This document shows, in pieces, positions 1-7,145 of a stretch of DNA of 60,291 nt. The translations under genes and the position numbers were made by a program. The notes below the pieces were generated by a model. It was given only the letters and a program-made list of their open reading frames with translations, made no database searches and was not told the DNA's origin. Source of the stretch: Acidobacteriota bacterium (GTDB lineage Bacteria; Acidobacteriota; Terriglobia; Terriglobales; Acidobacteriaceae); the NCBI GenBank assembly GCA_021846945.1, contig JAJZVZ010000009.1:1-60291 (forward strand), written 5' to 3'. Positions within the stretch are counted from its first letter, which is position 1. Each line of letters begins with the position of its first letter.

Positions 1-36
1 GGGCCGGAGACGGCTTGGAGATTGATTCGACAGAGT

Positions 37-531
37 TTACCCGGCCGCGGCCTCTCCGGCTGCGGCTTCGGCCGGGGTTTCCTCGATCGCTTCGGACAGA
101 ACCTTCACCTGTACCCGCGCGGTGACTTCGCGATGCAGGCGGATGGGCACGGTGAAATCGCCCAGGCTTTTGAGCGGCTCGTCCAACTGGACCTTGCGCC
201 GGTCGACCTCAAAGCCCTGCGCCGCCAGTTCCGAGGCGATGTCGGCCGAGGTGACCGAGCCGAACAGATGGCCCTGCTCACCCGCCCGGCGGGTAAAGCT
301 GAGCACAACCGGCTCGAGTCTGGTGACCAACTGTTCCGCCTGGGCCTTTTCGGCGGCGGAGCGGCGCGCGGCAGAGGCCTTCATCTGCGCGATGACGGCC
401 TTGTTGGTTTCAGTGGCTTGCAGCGCCAGCTTGCGGGGCAGCAGGTAGTTGCGGCCGTAGCCGTCGGCAACCTTCACCACGTCTCCGCGGTGGCCCAGAT
501 TGGCTACGTCTTCCTTCAGAATGACTTCCAT
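37..531 (-). CDS. rplI: 50S ribosomal protein L9
   Basis: The 164-residue product is full length for bacterial L9, a two-domain protein of the large ribosomal subunit that binds 23S rRNA. The L9 signature is seen near residues 13-36 (GHRGDVVKVADGYGRNYLLP), followed by the long connecting helix and the C-terminal domain; an Ala/Glu-rich tail closes the protein. The ATG at 531 is preferred over an upstream in-frame start at 696 because GGAGAG lies at the right distance before it and L9 proteins begin with Met-(E/K)-V-I-L. It is the last gene of rpsF-rpsR-rplI; the spacer to rpsR is unusually long (about 190 nt). Confidence 0.96.
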   Translation of the reverse strand: MEVILKEDVANLGHRGDVVKVADGYGRNYLLPRKLALQATETNKAVIAQMKASAARRSAAEKAQAEQLVTRLEPVVLSFTRRAGEQGHLFGSVTSADIASELAAQGFEVDRRKVQLDEPLKSLGDFTVPIRLHREVTARVQVKVLSEAIEETPAEAAAGEAAAG

Positions 532-720
532 GTGAAACTCTCCAAATGTTCCGTGCGGCGCGTTACCCGCTCTGTCTCTCTTAGAGACGCAGGCCAAGTG
601 CGCACCGCGCAAGATTCTAGATCGGCAGCTGTAGGTTTGTCGCCTGCTTCGATCAGCCGGTGTCACACATTCACGCTTACTTGCACACCGGAGCAAAGAA
701 GCAACAGCCAGCGGCGGAGT

Positions 721-1071
721 TTAGTGCCGCGTGGCAAACGGCAGCAAAGCGATGTTTCGGGCCTGCTTGATGGCGCGGGTCAGGCGGCGCTGATGCGTGG
801 TGCAAACGCCGGTGAGCCTGCGGGGCACAATCTTGCCGCGCTCAGCTACAAAGCCTTGTAGCAGGCGAACATCACGGTATGGGATCATGTCGATCTTCTC
901 GGTACAGAACTTGCAGACTTTTTTGCGGCGGAAGAACTTGCCGCGGCCGCCCGGCCCGCCGGACTGCGGGCGGCTTCCTGCCGTACGGGGGCCCGCGCCC
1001 GGACCGGACGTGGCTTGGGAGGATGTAGTTGCGCCTGTTTCCGGCGCCTTTGCTTGGGACTCTTCAGACAT
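721..1071 (-). CDS. rpsR: 30S ribosomal protein S18 with long N-terminal extension
   Basis: Residues 45-116 match the S18 core (RRKKVCKFC, then the [13 protein letters not shown] and [21 protein letters not shown] motifs). S18 pairs with S6 on the small-subunit platform. The retained Cys pair plus a later Cys/His suggest the zinc-binding (C+) paralogue type. Usual S18 length is about 75-90 residues; here about 44 extra residues rich in Gly, Ser, Thr, Ala and Pro precede the core and are probably disordered. The ATG at 1071 has GAGGA six bases upstream, so the extension appears to be translated. No ssb or priB lies between it and rpsF. Confidence 0.95.
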   Translation of the reverse strand: MSEESQAKAPETGATTSSQATSGPGAGPRTAGSRPQSGGPGGRGKFFRRKKVCKFCTEKIDMIPYRDVRLLQGFVAERGKIVPRRLTGVCTTHQRRLTRAIKQARNIALLPFATRH

Positions 1072-1196
1072 AGTATTTCCTCAATTACTCTCTTTGATGC
1101 CGGCACGCGCTCGAAGCGCATCGCCGGGCACAGAATCAAGCCGCGCCGGCTGAGCCATTTGCGAATGACCGGCGGCGGCAATGGACGGCGAACTTA

Positions 1197-1613
1197 CTAG
1201 GCGCTGGCTTTGACGGCTTCAACTTCATCCGACGGAGCGGGGGCCGCTTCACTGGCCGCCGGCTCAGCGCTCACCTTGCGGCGCACGCCCCGCAACGCCT
1301 TGATCTTCGCCAGACGCTTCTCTTCCTCGTCGATGCGCACGGTGATGAACTTGATCACCTGCTCGGTGACGCGCAAGCGCCGCTCCAGTTCCAGCACGAC
1401 CGGTCCACCCGCTTCGATGGTCAGCAAAACGTAGTTGCCGTCGCTGAACTTGCGTACCAGATAGGCGAGCTTGCGGCGGCCCATCTTCTCGACGGACTTG
1501 ACCGCCCCGCCGCCATTCGTGACGGTGGCGGTAAAGCCGGCGATCAGCTTGTCGACATCCTCGTCAGCCACATCGGGCCGTACGATGAACATAACCTCAT
1601 ACACTCGGGACAT
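1197..1613 (-). CDS. rpsF: 30S ribosomal protein S6
   Basis: The 138-residue product has the S6 start YEVMFIVRPD, the KMGRRKLAYLV segment and a C-terminal Ala/Glu-rich tail. S6 binds S18 on the small ribosomal subunit. Two in-frame ATGs lie at 1619 and 1613; AAAGGA directly abuts the first and is six bases from the second, so 1613 (MSRVYEV) is chosen. It heads the rpsF-rpsR-rplI group, and the gap to rpsR is about 125 nt without another convincing gene. Direct evidence is sequence motif and operon order. Confidence 0.95.
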   Translation of the reverse strand: MSRVYEVMFIVRPDVADEDVDKLIAGFTATVTNGGGAVKSVEKMGRRKLAYLVRKFSDGNYVLLTIEAGGPVVLELERRLRVTEQVIKFITVRIDEEEKRLAKIKALRGVRRKVSAEPAASEAAPAPSDEVEAVKASA

Positions 1614-1664
1614 CAGCATTCCTTTTCTGCTGGAGCGGTTTGCTTCCGCTCCGAGCTGGCAGCC

Positions 1665-1772
1665 TCCGGCTCTCAGCCTTCAGCTTTCAGTTCACAGGTT
1701 CCAGTGCGCAGTTTATGGTTCCTGGGTTCCTATTTACTATTCCCCGGTTCCTGTTCCCTGTCCTTCCGGTTA
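1665..1772. repeat. Intergenic GGAACC/CTTTCAG-type repeat tract
   Basis: Read on the minus strand this tract is a string of similar short words (GGGAACAGG, GGAACC, CTGAAAGCTGAAGGCTGAGAGCC). It covers the pth-rpsF spacer and also runs into the last codons of pth. The word CAGCTTTCAG at 1681-1690 recurs at 3136-3145 and 3157-3166. This is direct observation; origin and function are unknown. Confidence 0.55.
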
Positions 1773-2389
1773 AACTCGTTCATTGCCGCTGCCGGTCCCA
1801 GTTCGAGAATGTGCCGAGTCGCTGTAGCCACCCGGTCCAACACCTCGTCCAAAACCGTCAGGTCCGCTTTGCGCATGGGCGAGAGCAGATAATCCTTGCC
1901 CGGACGCTTTCCGCCCGCGGCGGCAACAGCCTCCGGAGGCAGATTGGGTCCCACGCCGATGCGCAAGCGCAGCCATTCCTGGCTGCCCAGGGCGCCGATA
2001 ACGCTGCGGGCTCCGTTGTGCCCTGCCGGCGAACCGCGCTCCCTGATCTTGAAGGTTCCCAGCGCAAGATCGAGCTCGTCGTAAATCACGAGCAGATCGC
2101 GCGCCGGGTCTATCTCCAACTCTCTGACCAGAGCGGCAACAGCCAGTCCGCTCAGGTTCATATACGTCTCCGGCTTCGCCAGAACCACCTCGCGCCCCGC
2201 CATGCGGCACGTTGCGGTAGTCGCCCGGCAACGCCGGTTCTGGACCACAACCCCTTCCTGCTGGGCGATGCGGTCGATGGCCATGAACCCTGCGTTATGC
2301 GGGGTCCAAATATATTCGAGGCCAGGATTGCCGAGCCCGATCAGCAGAAACGGGCTACGCAGGCCGCGAGACTCATCCCCTTCGGACAA
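1730..2389 (-). CDS. pth: Peptidyl-tRNA hydrolase
   Basis: The enzyme releases peptides from prematurely dropped peptidyl-tRNA in the cytoplasm. The family hallmarks are present: LIGLGNPG near residues 16-23, the catalytic His in TPHNAGFMAID, KPETYMNLSG, the YDELDL aspartate and the GHNG(A)RS motif. At 219 residues it is slightly longer than usual (about 190). No ATG fits; the best start is TTG at 2389, only a few bases after the rplY stop, so translation is probably coupled. The last ~11 residues (KDREQEPGNSK) are encoded by the intergenic repeat tract and look like an acquired tail. Confidence 0.95.
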   Translation of the reverse strand: MSEGDESRGLRSPFLLIGLGNPGLEYIWTPHNAGFMAIDRIAQQEGVVVQNRRCRATTATCRMAGREVVLAKPETYMNLSGLAVAALVRELEIDPARDLLVIYDELDLALGTFKIRERGSPAGHNGARSVIGALGSQEWLRLRIGVGPNLPPEAVAAAGGKRPGKDYLLSPMRKADLTVLDEVLDRVATATRHILELGPAAAMNEFNRKDREQEPGNSK

Positions 2390-2392
2390 GGC

Positions 2393-3073
2393 TTACTTCT
2401 TCGCCTCGGACTTGCCGGCCTCGCCCTCGGTCTTGCCCTTCTTGGCCACTTCCGGCTCCGCCGGAGCACCCGCCTCAGCACCCGCAGCCTCACCCGCAGC
2501 CGGAGCCGCTTCTTCACGGATCGAAACCACGTGGGCCACGGTCGCATCCTCGGCGCTGATGAACTTGACCGTTTCCTTATGAGGCAGGTCGCTTACGCGC
2601 AGCGCGGCGTGCAAACCCAGTTCCGTGACATCCACATCGATGTGACTGGGGATGTTTGCGGGCAGGCACTCGACTTCAACTTCGCGCATTACCTGGTCGA
2701 GAATGCCGCCGTAAGTCTTGACGCCGACAGGAATTCCCAGCAGCCTGACGTGCACCTTGACCCTGAGCGGCTTGTCGAGAGCGATGCGCTTCATGTCGAT
2801 GTGGATCAGCTTGTCCTTGATCGGCTCCCGCTGCCAGTCAACGATCATTGCCTTGGCGCCCTGCTGGCCCGCGATTTCGACATCGAAGATGGTGTTGTGG
2901 CCGGTCTCGGAATAGAGAATCCGGGAAATCTGCTTGGGATCTACCTCGACGGCCACCGGGTCAAATCCGGGGCCATAAATCACGGCGGGAATCTGCCCCG
3001 CGGCACGCACGCGGCGCGCGGCATTCTTGTTGAACTTGCCCTGTCGGGGCGCGGCTACGACTACTTCTGACAT
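2393..3073 (-). CDS. rplY: 50S ribosomal protein L25 (CTC/TL5 form)
   Basis: The 226-residue product has an N-terminal 5S-rRNA-binding L25 domain (RRVRAAGQIPAVIYG near residue 20) followed by the beta-rich TL5 C-terminal domain (KTYGGILDQVMREVEVECLP; SDLPHKETVKF). It ends in an Ala/Glu/Lys-rich tail of about 35 residues. The ATG at 3073 (MSEVVV) is chosen over an in-frame GTG at 3103 because the L25 domain begins here. It lies between prs and pth on the same strand; the prs-rplY-pth order is a well-known conserved arrangement. Confidence 0.94.
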   Translation of the reverse strand: MSEVVVAAPRQGKFNKNAARRVRAAGQIPAVIYGPGFDPVAVEVDPKQISRILYSETGHNTIFDVEIAGQQGAKAMIVDWQREPIKDKLIHIDMKRIALDKPLRVKVHVRLLGIPVGVKTYGGILDQVMREVEVECLPANIPSHIDVDVTELGLHAALRVSDLPHKETVKFISAEDATVAHVVSIREEAAPAAGEAAGAEAGAPAEPEVAKKGKTEGEAGKSEAKK

Positions 3074-3135
3074 GCGATTTCTCGTTTCCTTGGCTTCGGG
3101 CACGGACGATTGAGGTCCGCTCCCTTTGTTAAAAG

Positions 3136-3268
3136 CAGCTTTCAGCTATCAGATCTCAGCTTTCAGTTGCTTGTTGCGGTTGTGCAATGTCTCGATTCCA
3201 ACTCATCGCAGGTTCCTTCGCTCAGTTGCGAGCGTCAATCTTCCAGTTGAATTAGCTGAAGGCTGAAA
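3136..3268. repeat. Short repeats between prs and rplY
   Basis: CAGCTTTCAG occurs at 3136-3145 and 3157-3166, and a reversed copy of the related word (GCTGAAGGCTGAAAGC) lies near 3253-3268. The same words occur around 1672-1692 in the pth-rpsF spacer. They are confined to intergenic DNA. No promoter or RNA structure could be assigned to them with confidence. Confidence 0.45.
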
Positions 3269-3283
3269 GCGGACAGCCAGCAA

Positions 3284-4387
3284 CTACGAAAACAGCGTGC
3301 TCACGCTGGTCTCCATGTGAATGCTCTCGATGGCGGCGCCCAGCAGGCCCGCAATGGAAAGCACCTTGATCTTGGGTAGCCTCTGCGCGGCCTCGCGCAG
3401 GGGAATGGTGTCAGTTACCACCAACTGCTCCAGCCGCGAGTTGGTGATGCGGTCAACGGCCGGGCCCGAAAGCACGGCATGCGTGGCGCAGGCAAAGACG
3501 GAAGACGCGCCCGCGGCATAGAGAGCGTCGACGGTTTTCACCAGCGTGCCGGCGGTGTCGATAATGTCGTCGATGATCAGGCAGGTCTTGCCGCTCACGT
3601 CGCCGACCACGTGCATCACCTCGGCCACGTTAATGTCGGTGCGCCGCTTGTCCACAATGGCCAGCGGAGCGCCGATCTTCTGCGCGAAGAAGCGCGCTCG
3701 CTCCACGCCGCCGGCGTCAGGCGAGACGACCGTCAGATTGGGCAGGTTCAGCTCGCGGAAGTAGCTCACCAGCACCGGTGAAGCAAAGAGGTGATCGACG
3801 GGAATATTGAAGAAGCCCTGAATCTGGGCGGCATGCAGATCGACGAACAGGGCGCGATTGGCACCGGCCGTCGTGAGCAGATCGGCGATGAGCTTGGCGC
3901 TGATGGCCACGCGCGGACGGTCCTTGCGATCCTGGCGGGCATAGCCGTAATAAGGCACGACCACCGTGATCCGGGCCGCCGAGGCGCGCTTGAGCGCATC
4001 CACCATGATCAGCAACTCGACCAGGTGCTGATCGACCGGGTAGCAGGTGGGCTGGACGACGAAGACATCCACGCCGCGTACGTTTTCGAGCAGTTGGAAG
4101 TAGACTTCGCCATCGGCAAAGCGCTGGATCTTGGCCTCGCCTACCGGCACGCCAATGTGTCTGCCGATGGCCTCGGCCAGCTTGGGATTGGCAGTGCCGC
4201 TGAAGAGTTTGAAGCGCTTGTCCTCGCTCAGATTGCGCGCACGTTTCCGCTCGGCGGCCGGCTTCGCCTCCTTTGCCCTGGCAATGGCTTGCGCCGCGCC
4301 CTGCGCGGATTCTCTTGCGGCTCCGTCGAGGGTGACGCTTTCCTGCTGCTTGTCTTCCAACACTACCGTCACTGATCCCACTTCCAT
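3284..4387 (-). CDS. prs: Ribose-phosphate pyrophosphokinase (PRPP synthetase)
   Basis: It makes PRPP from ribose 5-phosphate and ATP for nucleotide, His and Trp synthesis. Family motifs: FKLFSGTANPKLAEAI, the FADGE box, VVQPTC, the catalytic loop DRKDRPR, VVSPDAGGV and the PRPP-binding loop LIIDDIIDTAGT. The protein is 367 residues against a usual ~315; about 52 extra N-terminal residues rich in Ala, Glu, Lys and Arg precede the catalytic core. There is no alternative Met between them and the core, and GAGG stands nine bases before the ATG. It lies between tRNA-Gln and rplY on the same strand. Confidence 0.96.
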   Translation of the reverse strand: MEVGSVTVVLEDKQQESVTLDGAARESAQGAAQAIARAKEAKPAAERKRARNLSEDKRFKLFSGTANPKLAEAIGRHIGVPVGEAKIQRFADGEVYFQLLENVRGVDVFVVQPTCYPVDQHLVELLIMVDALKRASAARITVVVPYYGYARQDRKDRPRVAISAKLIADLLTTAGANRALFVDLHAAQIQGFFNIPVDHLFASPVLVSYFRELNLPNLTVVSPDAGGVERARFFAQKIGAPLAIVDKRRTDINVAEVMHVVGDVSGKTCLIIDDIIDTAGTLVKTVDALYAAGASSVFACATHAVLSGPAVDRITNSRLEQLVVTDTIPLREAAQRLPKIKVLSIAGLLGAAIESIHMETSVSTLFS

Positions 4388-4449
4388 CTCCGATTACCTC
4401 CAAGCTGGTTGGCTTTGGCTGTTATCCGGGGCTTCAATCGATCAAAGCT

Positions 4450-4523
4450 TGGCTGGGCGACCAGGATTCGAACCTGGACTGAGTGCTCCAAAGGCACTTG
4501 ACCTACCATTAGTCGATCGCCCA
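4450..4523 (-). tRNA. tRNA-Gln, anticodon TTG
   Basis: A full cloverleaf can be drawn on the minus strand. The acceptor stem pairs TGGGCGA (5' end at 4523) with TCGCCCA, the D-loop region contains GACTAATGGTAGGTC, the anticodon loop is CTTTGGA (anticodon TTG, reading CAA) and the T arm has GGTTCGAATCC. The discriminator base is G and CCA is encoded at 4452-4450. It sits between ispE and prs on the same strand. Confidence 0.96.
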
Positions 4524-4571
4524 GCGATTACGGCAGCCGTCCGCGAGTCTCTCTTGCCGGATGTCTGCCTG

Positions 4572-5624
4572 TCAACGCCTTTGCGGCAGAAGCATTTCGC
4601 GCCAATAGGCGGAGCGAGGCAGCGTACGTGTAAGGGTGGCCCGCACCCTCAAAATTTCAGCCTGCTGCTCCAACCGCGCCTGCGCGGCTTCCGCATCTCC
4701 GCGGGCCTGGTACAACCCGTAGAGCGCTGAACCGGACCCCGACAGCGAGGCGTGGAGAGCTGCCTCCGGCGTCCCCGGAGCCGCAAGATGACGCTTGATC
4801 TCGGCAAGGGAGGGATGCTGGTGGAAGACGACCTGCTCGAAGTCGTTCTCGATCCAGCTCTTGATCCCGGTGCGGACAAGCGCGGACTCTTGGGGTCCGG
4901 CGAGGTCCCCGCCACCATGGCTGAGGACACCGGAGGAGCTCGCTCCCGGCCTGCCCTGCGGAATCGCTCCCGCAAAGGCGCTGGCATAGGCGCGGCTCAA
5001 CTCATTTAGTTTACGGGCACTGGCCTCTGCGGTCAAACCCTCGGCGGCGCAAAGGGCATCCCAGTCGCGGAAGGCCTGCGGCGTGGAAACGCCCGTCTCC
5101 GGCAGGGCAAGGACACACCAGACAGGCTCAACATCGGGCAGCGGGTAGACCTCCTGCCCGCGATCCAGCCCCAGCACCGTGCCTCCGATCAGGAACAGAG
5201 GCACGTCGGAGCCGACCTCAGCCGCGATTGCAAGGCGCCGGGCCATCCATCCATCCATCGGAATCTCAAGCTCCCGCTCCAAACCCACCAGCGCGGCCAC
5301 GGCATTGGCGGAGCCGGCGCCCAGACCGCCCTGCACCGGCAAGCGCTTGTCGATGGCGATCTCCACCTCCGCGCAGATGCCCAGGGCATCGAGCGCCAGC
5401 GACACCATCTTCCATGCGGTGTTGCGATGGTCGGTCGGCACGCGGCTGTCATTTGAGGTCAGGCACAGTTCGGTGACCGCCGCTCGCCGAGCCGTGACGG
5501 TCACCAAGTCATGGACTTCAAGGGTCTGATAGACGGTCGCCAGCCCATGAAAGCCGTCAGAGCGCGGCGCGCCGACGTGGAGGCCGAGGTTGATCTTCGC
5601 GTGAGAGCGGACGGCGGTGGACAT
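4572..5624 (-). CDS. ispE: 4-diphosphocytidyl-2-C-methyl-D-erythritol kinase
   Basis: This GHMP-family kinase phosphorylates CDP-methylerythritol in the MEP isoprenoid pathway. Seen: the SHAKINLGLHVG N-terminus with the conserved Lys, and the ATP-binding loop LPVQGGLGAGSANAVAAL (GLGxGSxNAA type). At 350 residues it is about 50 longer than typical; the C-terminal part carries an extra Gly/Ser-rich stretch (PGASSSGVLSHGGGD). The ATG at 5624 has no Shine-Dalgarno, but TACAAT lies seven bases before it, so a leaderless transcript is likely. It heads the ispE/tRNA-Gln/prs run. Confidence 0.94.
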   Translation of the reverse strand: MSTAVRSHAKINLGLHVGAPRSDGFHGLATVYQTLEVHDLVTVTARRAAVTELCLTSNDSRVPTDHRNTAWKMVSLALDALGICAEVEIAIDKRLPVQGGLGAGSANAVAALVGLERELEIPMDGWMARRLAIAAEVGSDVPLFLIGGTVLGLDRGQEVYPLPDVEPVWCVLALPETGVSTPQAFRDWDALCAAEGLTAEASARKLNELSRAYASAFAGAIPQGRPGASSSGVLSHGGGDLAGPQESALVRTGIKSWIENDFEQVVFHQHPSLAEIKRHLAAPGTPEAALHASLSGSGSALYGLYQARGDAEAAQARLEQQAEILRVRATLTRTLPRSAYWREMLLPQRR

Positions 5625-5631
5625 TGTGCTT

Positions 5632-5637
5632 ATTGTA
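5632..5637 (-). promoter_or_regulatory. Candidate -10 element of a leaderless ispE transcript
   Basis: On the minus strand TACAAT ends seven bases before the ispE ATG, which would put transcription start at or next to the start codon. No clear -35 box was found. This is inference from spacing and from the lack of a ribosome-binding site. Confidence 0.4.
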
Positions 5638-5694
5638 GGGCCGGGGCGGCTGCAAGACTGCTGATCCTATCCCGGGCCCTGGACTTGCGCTTGG

Positions 5695-7023
5695 TCAGGG
5701 GCGGGTCCTCGCCTTGCCTGAACGGCGGAGATCCTGCCAGTCTTTCTCCGTCTGGTCGGCGTAGAGAGAACCGAATTTGGCCATCGCTTCAGCAAAGGCA
5801 TCGCCGTGACCCAGATAACCGGCTATGACCAGCGGATCGCCGGAGCGGGCGTGGCCGCGGGCCAGCAGTTCGCCGCAGACTTCGGCGTAGGCTGTGAGAC
5901 TGTCGCCGGCCAGGTCCTCAATATCGATGGCGCCTTTGTGATCGTTGAGCTGGCGCACGAGGAACTGGCGTCCGCCCATCTGCGTCCAGCCGAGAAAGGG
6001 ATCGGATTGCAGTTGCATGGCTCGCTGCCCCTCGGCAACGCGCTGACCGTTATGGTGAGCGGGGCGAGCATCGGGCAGCCAGGCCGCGTAGGCCGACGCC
6101 ACTTGTTCCTTGATCTGGAGAAAGAGCGGATCGCCGGGGCCGTTGCCCTCGAAATAGATGCAGTAGTCGCGCAGGCCAACCGACCCGATGCCCACCACTT
6201 TGAAGGCCACGTCCACCGGCCGGTAGAACGATAAAAGATGCCGGCGTTCGGGCTGCAGCGTCTCTGTGTAAGCGGTGAGCGCGCCCAGCACGGTGCGAGC
6301 CTGGGCAGCAGAGAGGCGTGATAGCAGCGGTTTGGACTCATTGAAGCGGCGTGGCGCATCGGTTCTGGCGGATGCCGGCTCGGTGATCTGATCGAGCGTA
6401 TGCTGCGGCGTGGCGCGCTCGGCCTTGAGCAGCGCCGCGTGTACCGGCTCAGCCACTCCCAGCCGGTGCACCTGGAAGCGGGCCACTTCCAGCCGGGGCA
6501 TCTGGGCAAATTCGCGCATCTGCGCTGCGTAGCCCGTGATGCACCGCACGGCAGCGTCTTGCGCCGACGATTCCTTGTGGCCGGCGGCGCGCCCGGCCAG
6601 CACCAGCGAAGCCGCCATCCGCTTCAGGTCCCACTCGAAAGGCCCGCGAATGGTTTCGTCGAAGTCGTTGATATCGAACACGAGCCGTCCATCGGGCGCG
6701 GCATAAGCGCCCAGGTTGCGCGCATGGGCATCGCCGCAGAGCTGAGTGACGATGCCGGTGGAGGGGAGCATGGCCAGATCCGCAGCCATCGCCGGCACTG
6801 CCCCGCGGAAATAAGCAAAGGGCGATTGTGCCATCGATTCGTACTTGAGCGTGACGAGCGGCGGCACGCGGCCGCGCATCGAACGCTCCAGCAGCGCCAG
6901 CGGAGAGGTCTGCCGAGCCTTGGGATTGAATGCGCCGTGCTCGTGGCGTCCCACCTGCTTGCGCCGGGCCTGGCCCAGCTTGCGGCGCTCCTCCGGAGTT
7001 GACCAGTGCATGCACCGGACCAT
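5695..7023 (-). CDS. DUF2252 domain-containing protein
   Basis: The protein (about 442 residues from the chosen start) has DUF2252 hallmarks: an N-terminal RMxxSPxxFxRG-like segment (YESMAQSPFAYFRGAV), the GDAHARNLG motif and FDINDFDE. These resemble the catalytic and metal-binding motifs of kinase-like folds, but no substrate is established for the family. Other in-frame ATGs lie at 7083 and 7011; 7023 is preferred for the purine stretch GGGGCGAAG upstream, with low certainty. It is divergent from the S9 peptidase gene with about 120 bp between them. Probably cytoplasmic, since no signal peptide is seen. Confidence 0.85.
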   Translation of the reverse strand: MVRCMHWSTPEERRKLGQARRKQVGRHEHGAFNPKARQTSPLALLERSMRGRVPPLVTLKYESMAQSPFAYFRGAVPAMAADLAMLPSTGIVTQLCGDAHARNLGAYAAPDGRLVFDINDFDETIRGPFEWDLKRMAASLVLAGRAAGHKESSAQDAAVRCITGYAAQMREFAQMPRLEVARFQVHRLGVAEPVHAALLKAERATPQHTLDQITEPASARTDAPRRFNESKPLLSRLSAAQARTVLGALTAYTETLQPERRHLLSFYRPVDVAFKVVGIGSVGLRDYCIYFEGNGPGDPLFLQIKEQVASAYAAWLPDARPAHHNGQRVAEGQRAMQLQSDPFLGWTQMGGRQFLVRQLNDHKGAIDIEDLAGDSLTAYAEVCGELLARGHARSGDPLVIAGYLGHGDAFAEAMAKFGSLYADQTEKDWQDLRRSGKARTRP

Positions 7024-7145
7024 ACACGCTTCGCCCCTGTCGCGCAAGCATACGCATGCGCTTGATTTACACTTTGCTTGCAAGCCTCATCCGATTGAGA
7101 TTGCAGCCTGAGGCTCACAGCGGGTCCTGTTCGAGGAGGAATGCT

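Noticed and set aside
1640-3070. 476-codon open frame opposite pth and rplY
   Set aside because: Shadow of two clearly conserved genes on the other strand in GC-rich DNA.
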